Origin: Mycobacterium adipatum
Lineage (GTDB): Bacteria > Actinomycetota > Actinomycetes > Mycobacteriales > Mycobacteriaceae
DNA length: 64,000 bases
Direction: 5' to 3'
NCBI RefSeq assembly: GCF_001644575.1
Contig: NZ_CP015596.1
Coordinates: 4,712,001-4,776,000 of the forward strand
The translations under genes and the position numbers were made by a program. The stretch's first letter is position 1. The number at the start of each line of letters is the position of its first letter. The notes under the pieces were generated by a model. The model was not told the origin of the DNA and searched no databases. It saw only the letters and a program-made list of their open reading frames with translations. Of the stretch, positions 60,389 through 64,000 are shown piece by piece.

Positions 60389-60428
60389 AGGCTAGAGCCT
60401 AACAGCCCGAACGCACAAGCGATTTTCT
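60389..60428 (-). promoter_or_regulatory. whiB7 promoter with AT-rich WhiB7 site
   Basis: Minus-strand elements in order: AT-rich AGAAAATC (60421-60428), -35 TTGTGC (60413-60418), 18-base spacer, -10 TAGCCT (60389-60394). AT-rich sequence next to -35 is the known WhiB7 autoregulatory site. The transcript start would leave a leader of about 375 bases. Confidence 0.6.
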
Positions 60429-60481
60429 GACCAGCGCATTTGGCGGAATATGCACCACAGTTGGCCGAAGTCCGGTCGGTG

Positions 60482-62602
60482 TCAGGACCGAGCCTTCACC
60501 AGGGCCAGCACATCGGAGCCGTACTGCTCCAGCTTGCGGGCACCGATCCCGGGAATCGCCACCAGCGCGGCCGCATCGGCCGGCAGCGTCTCGGCGATGG
60601 CGATCAGCGTGTTGTCGGTGAACACCACAAATGCCGGCACCTTCATCTCCTGGGAGATCCGCAGCCGCCAATCCTTCAGTTCGGCCAGCAGCTCGGTGTC
60701 GATATCGGACGGGCAGCTCTCGCAGCGGCGCAGCATGATCGCCGTCGGGGAATTCAGCGCCCCGTTGCACACCCGGCAGCGCGGCGCCGCACCCTTGGCA
60801 CGTCGCGGACGCGACGGCGCGGCGTCCGACGGTGATTGCGGGGCCACCCCGTTGAGGAAGCGCGAGGGCCGCCGGCCCTGCCGCCCACCGGGCGTGCGGG
60901 CCAGCGCCCAGCTGAGCGCCAGATGTACCCGCGCCCGGGTGACGCCGACGTAGAGCAGCCGGCGCTCCTCCTCGACCGCCTCGCTGTCGGGTCCGTGGGC
61001 CAGCGCGTGCGAGATCGGCATGGTGCCGTCGGCCAGCCCGACCAGGAACACCGCATCCCATTCCAGGCCCTTGGCCGCGTGCAGCGAGGCCAGCGTGACA
61101 CCCTGGACAACCGGCGGGTGCCGGGAGTCGGCGCGCTGCCGGAGCTCGGCGAGCAGCGTCGGCAGATCCAGCGAAGGACGTTGCGCCACTTCGTCATCGA
61201 CCAGATCGGTGAGCGCCGTCAGGGCCTCCCAGCGCTCCCGGGCCTGGGTGCCGGCGGGCGGTTCGTCGGTCAACCCCAACGGTTCCAGCAGTGCCCGGAC
61301 CAGATCGGGCAGCGAATCGTGTGGGTGATCGACATTGCGTTGCAGCGCCATCAGCGCCTGCCGGATCTCCTGCCTGCTGAAGAAACCCTCGCCGCCGCGC
61401 ACCTGGAAGGCGATACCGGCCTCGGTGAGCGCCTCCTCATACACCTCGGACTGCGCATTGATCCGGTACAAGACCGCGATTTCGGCTGCGGGCGTGCCGG
61501 ATTCGATGAGCTTCTTGATCTTCTTCGCGACGCCGGTGGCCTCGGCCACTTCATCGGGGTGCTCGGCGAAGGACGGTTTGGGGCCCGGGTCGCGCTGCCC
61601 GATCAGGTGCAGCTTGCTGCCGGCCATCCGGCCGCGCGCGGCCGCGATCACCCGGTTGGCCAGCGACACCACCTCCGGGGTGGATCGGTAGTCGCGTTCC
61701 AGCCGCACCACGGTGGCCTCGGGGAAGCGCCGGGAGAAGTCGAGCAAGAACTTCGGGGTGGCGCCGGTGAACGAGTAGATCGTCTGGTTGGCATCACCGA
61801 CGACCGTCAGGTCGTCCCGGTCGCCGAGCCATGCGTTGAGCACCCGCTGCTGCAGTGGCGTGACGTCCTGGTACTCGTCGACGACGAAGCAGCGGTAGCG
61901 GTCCCGGAATTCCTGGGCCACCGCCGCGTCGTTCTCGATCGCCGCCGCGGTGTGCAGCAGCAGGTCGTCGAAGTCGAGCAGTGCGGTGCCGTCCCGGTGC
62001 GTTTTGAGCCGCTCGTAGTTGTTGTAGACCTTGGCGACGGTGCCCGCGTCCATCGGGACGTCGCGACGGGTCTTGGCGACCGCGGCCGCGTACTGCTCGG
62101 GGGTGATCAACGAGGCCTTGGCCCATTCGATCTCACCGGCGAGATCGCGCACGTCATCGGTGCTCGCCTTCACCGCCGCCTTGTTCGCGGCCTGCGCCAC
62201 CACCGAGAACTTGCTGTCCAGCAGTTGCCACCCGGTGTCACCGACCACCCGCGGCCAGAAGTACTGCAGCTGGCGCCGCGCCGCCGCGTGGAAGGTGACG
62301 GCCTGGACCGCGGCGGTCGGCACCCCGGACTGATCACCGAGGGCGCGCAACCGGCTGCGCATCTCACCGGCTGCGCGCGCGGTGAACGTCACCGCCAGCA
62401 CCTGGCCGGGCGCGACATGCCCGCCCACCACCAGGTGGGCGATGCGGCGGGTGATGGTGCGGGTCTTCCCGGTGCCCGCGCCCGCCAGCACGCAGACCGG
62501 TCCGCGTGGTGCCAACACGGCCTCGCGCTGTTCGTCGTCGAGGTCGCCGAGGAGACTGTCGACGGACGGCATGGGCTCCATCATGGCAGGGGGCACCGAC
62601 AT
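60482..62602 (-). CDS. uvrD2: ATP-dependent DNA helicase UvrD2
   Basis: Superfamily 1 helicase of 706 residues nearly collinear with M. tuberculosis UvrD2. Walker [17 protein letters not shown], motif Ia [16 protein letters not shown], motif [18 protein letters not shown], motif [18 protein letters not shown], motif [22 protein letters not shown], motif [21 protein letters not shown] and [20 protein letters not shown] four-cysteine segment (CRVCNGAL to RRCESCPS) and a C-terminal HRDC domain ([20 protein letters not shown]) are UvrD2 hallmarks. ATG at 62602 assumed; starts at 62581 or 62572 are possible. Divergent from mrx1. Confidence 0.93.
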   Translation of the reverse strand: MSVPPAMMEPMPSVDSLLGDLDDEQREAVLAPRGPVCVLAGAGTGKTRTITRRIAHLVVGGHVAPGQVLAVTFTARAAGEMRSRLRALGDQSGVPTAAVQAVTFHAAARRQLQYFWPRVVGDTGWQLLDSKFSVVAQAANKAAVKASTDDVRDLAGEIEWAKASLITPEQYAAAVAKTRRDVPMDAGTVAKVYNNYERLKTHRDGTALLDFDDLLLHTAAAIENDAAVAQEFRDRYRCFVVDEYQDVTPLQQRVLNAWLGDRDDLTVVGDANQTIYSFTGATPKFLLDFSRRFPEATVVRLERDYRSTPEVVSLANRVIAAARGRMAGSKLHLIGQRDPGPKPSFAEHPDEVAEATGVAKKIKKLIESGTPAAEIAVLYRINAQSEVYEEALTEAGIAFQVRGGEGFFSRQEIRQALMALQRNVDHPHDSLPDLVRALLEPLGLTDEPPAGTQARERWEALTALTDLVDDEVAQRPSLDLPTLLAELRQRADSRHPPVVQGVTLASLHAAKGLEWDAVFLVGLADGTMPISHALAHGPDSEAVEEERRLLYVGVTRARVHLALSWALARTPGGRQGRRPSRFLNGVAPQSPSDAAPSRPRRAKGAAPRCRVCNGALNSPTAIMLRRCESCPSDIDTELLAELKDWRLRISQEMKVPAFVVFTDNTLIAIAETLPADAAALVAIPGIGARKLEQYGSDVLALVKARS

Positions 62603-62671
62603 GGGCAGCGCCCGTCCCGTTACATAGGGTGGGCGGGAAATACGCATCGACGTCGATAGGTTGGTTACTCC

Positions 62672-62923
62672 ATGGCCCCAACTTCTGCAGCCCAGCTGAC
62701 CATGTACACCACCTCATGGTGCGGTTTCTGCAATCGGCTCAAGACCGCCCTGAAGGCCGAGGGCATCGCCTGGGACGAGATCGACATCGAGGCCGACCCG
62801 TCGGCCGCCGAATTCGTCGGCTCGGTGAACAACGGCAACCACGTGGTACCGACGGTGAAGTTCGCCGACGGGTCCACCCTGACCAACCCGAACATCAAGC
62901 AGGTCAAGGCCAAGCTGGGTTAA
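62672..62923 (+). CDS. mrx1: mycoredoxin-1 (glutaredoxin-like)
   Basis: Thiol oxidoreductase of 83 residues with the CxxC active site in [18 protein letters not shown] and the conserved [17 protein letters not shown] with cis-proline. Closely resembles Rv3198A, which reduces mycothiol-mixed disulfides using mycothiol. The usual active site CGYC is CGFC here. Divergent from uvrD2 with 69 bases between starts, as in M. tuberculosis. Confidence 0.92.
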   Translation: MAPTSAAQLTMYTTSWCGFCNRLKTALKAEGIAWDEIDIEADPSAAEFVGSVNNGNHVVPTVKFADGSTLTNPNIKQVKAKLG

Positions 62924-62966
62924 TCCAGCGCCGCCCAGGACGGCGCTGGTCGTGGGCGTGCCAGGG

Positions 62967-64000
62967 CTATGCCGTGATGCCGTAGGCCTTGACCTTGCGG
63001 TACAGACTCGACCGCGACATCCCCAGATGCGCGGCCGCCGCAACCCGGTTGCCGCCGGCATCACGCAGCGCCGTCACGATGGCATCGCGTTCCGCGGATT
63101 CCAGCGGGGTCAACGCGTGGCGGGACGCGGTCTGGCAATAGCCGGGTAGATCGGACTCCTGGATCTCACCCACCGGCCTGCGCCGCACCGCATGCACCAG
63201 CGCCTCGCGCAGCTGAGTGATGTTGCGCGGCCACGAATATCGTGCGATCAGTCGCTGCGCCTCTGGACTGAGGCGCACCTTGCGGGCAGGTGCGATCCCG
63301 CGCAGCAATGCCGCAGTGAGCGCCGTCAAATCATCGGTGCGGCACCGCAGCGGTGGAATCGCTATCGACAACTCGAAATGATGCAGCAGCTGACGAAACG
63401 GCAGATCGGCAGAAGACGCCGAATCGGAACCGGTGGCAACCACCCAGGCCGGGCCCTCCATCGCCGCCACCGCCGAGAAATACGACTCAAGCCGCTCGAC
63501 GCCGTCGGTACTGCCCTGGTCGATGTCACGGATGATGTGCAGTGTCGGATCGGCGGGATCACCGAGCAGTGAGCCGAGGTCGGTGGCCGGGCCCTCGACT
63601 CCGAGCTGGGTGGCGTCCACCGAGATGGCCCGTCCACCCGGATACACCGCATGGAACAACTCGGCCACCAACGTGAACTTTCCCGAACCCGGTTCCCCGA
63701 CGACCAACGCCGGCAGACCCTGTTCGAGAGCCTGACACAAATCCGTGCACGCACGGACCCACGCCGGCGAGGTGCCGCCGGCCATGGAGTCCCGCGAGCG
63801 CGACAAACCGCTGACGATCTGTGATGTCTGCGGCGTTGCGACGGCGACCTGAGGCAACTTCTGCTCGCTGAAATCACCGGGCGACCCCGGCTGACGCACG
63901 GTCACGACATCGGCGATCACCACCATGCCCGCCACCTCCGCCCCCGCCAGGATCCGAGTTCCCCGGATACGGACCAGGCGCTGTCCGGGCAAGGTGATGG
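62967..64000 (-). CDS. Fis-type enhancer-binding-protein-like regulator, N-terminus cut by window edge
   Basis: C-terminal about 344 residues of a large regulator. A GAF-domain end (RIRGTRILAGAEVAGMVVIA) is followed by a sigma-54 activator-like AAA module (Walker A VVGEPGSGKFTLVAELF, HIIRDIDQG for Walker B) that lacks the GAFTGA loop, and a Fis-type HTH (RDAGGNRVAAAAHLGMSRSS, LYRKVKAYGI). Actinobacteria have no sigma-54, so such proteins (MimR/AcoR type) act by other means, often on oxygenase or dehydrogenase operons. The start lies beyond base 64000. Confidence 0.85.
   Translation of the reverse strand, partial: ITLPGQRLVRIRGTRILAGAEVAGMVVIADVVTVRQPGSPGDFSEQKLPQVAVATPQTSQIVSGLSRSRDSMAGGTSPAWVRACTDLCQALEQGLPALVVGEPGSGKFTLVAELFHAVYPGGRAISVDATQLGVEGPATDLGSLLGDPADPTLHIIRDIDQGSTDGVERLESYFSAVAAMEGPAWVVATGSDSASSADLPFRQLLHHFELSIAIPPLRCRTDDLTALTAALLRGIAPARKVRLSPEAQRLIARYSWPRNITQLREALVHAVRRRPVGEIQESDLPGYCQTASRHALTPLESAERDAIVTALRDAGGNRVAAAAHLGMSRSSLYRKVKAYGITA

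Noticed and set aside
1..64000. CRISPR arrays, prophage genes, rRNA operons or secondary-metabolite clusters
   Set aside because: No regularly spaced direct repeats, phage structural genes, rRNA sequence or NRPS/PKS modules were seen; the only RNA gene recognised is the initiator tRNA.

Overview
The window is a high-GC actinobacterial chromosome segment and almost certainly comes from a fast-growing mycobacterium (Mycolicibacterium type). The right end (about 51.9-62.9 kb) has the gene order I recall for M. tuberculosis Rv3193c-Rv3198A: UPF0182 membrane protein, YlbL-like PDZ protease, zinc-metalloprotease-like protein, cyclodehydratase-like protein, ABC1 kinase, whiB7, uvrD2 and mycoredoxin. 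A homologue of the mycobactin acyl-ACP ligase MbtM, PAS-ANTAR and WhiB proteins, and AmtR-type operators of the kind reported in M. smegmatis support this. No database search was possible, so family names rest on recognised motifs and remembered homologues.

Left part (1-15.7 kb): redox and hydrolase genes (F420-dependent LLM oxidoreductase cut by the edge, flavin amine oxidase, alpha/beta hydrolase, two MDR dehydrogenases). An IS110-family element follows, with a structured 3' non-coding stretch. Then come a CocE-type hydrolase, a DUF732 protein, mbtM, a DUF309 protein, a PucR-type regulator, a GreA-like protein and three hypothetical genes, two of them translationally coupled.

Centre-left (15.7-27 kb): the most coherent system. 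Four genes with 4-base stop/start overlaps encode two DUF1989 proteins, a biotin-dependent 'urea' carboxylase and an oversized allophanate hydrolase. They are followed by a 2-oxoglutarate/Fe(II) oxygenase, an SSS-family symporter and an AmtR-like TetR regulator. This is the gene set of guanidine assimilation (carboxylation, deimination to allophanate, hydrolysis to ammonia and CO2). Two CTGTC-N4-GACAG boxes and a GlnR-like site lie in front of the first gene, so the operon is probably nitrogen controlled. The oxygenase could release guanidine from a guanidino compound inside the cell.

Centre (27-48 kb): a GNAT-like gene, a molybdate operon (HTH-TOBE regulator, modA, modB, modC), kup, two near-identical CsbD stress genes with SigF-like promoters, a PAS-ANTAR protein, an Hsp20 gene with a CIRCE operator, an SDR, a metallophosphoesterase, a DapA-like/class II aldolase pair with its XRE-cupin regulator and matching operators, hydroxypyruvate isomerase next to a frameshifted SDR, a YihY/BrkB membrane protein, and a TetR/acyl-CoA dehydrogenase pair. 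The 3' end of that dehydrogenase is fused by an apparent deletion to a headless second TetR gene. A small alarmone synthetase and an MBL-fold hydrolase follow.

Right part (48-64 kb): a DUF222/HNH fragment, a complete IS3-family element and an IS481 3' fragment lie side by side, then an initiator tRNA-Met with its terminator, a berberine-bridge-type FAD oxidase, and the conserved Rv3193c-Rv3198A block. The whiB7 leader is well preserved: promoter with AT-rich element, 58-codon upstream ORF and an attenuator terminator. The window ends inside a Fis-type regulator gene.
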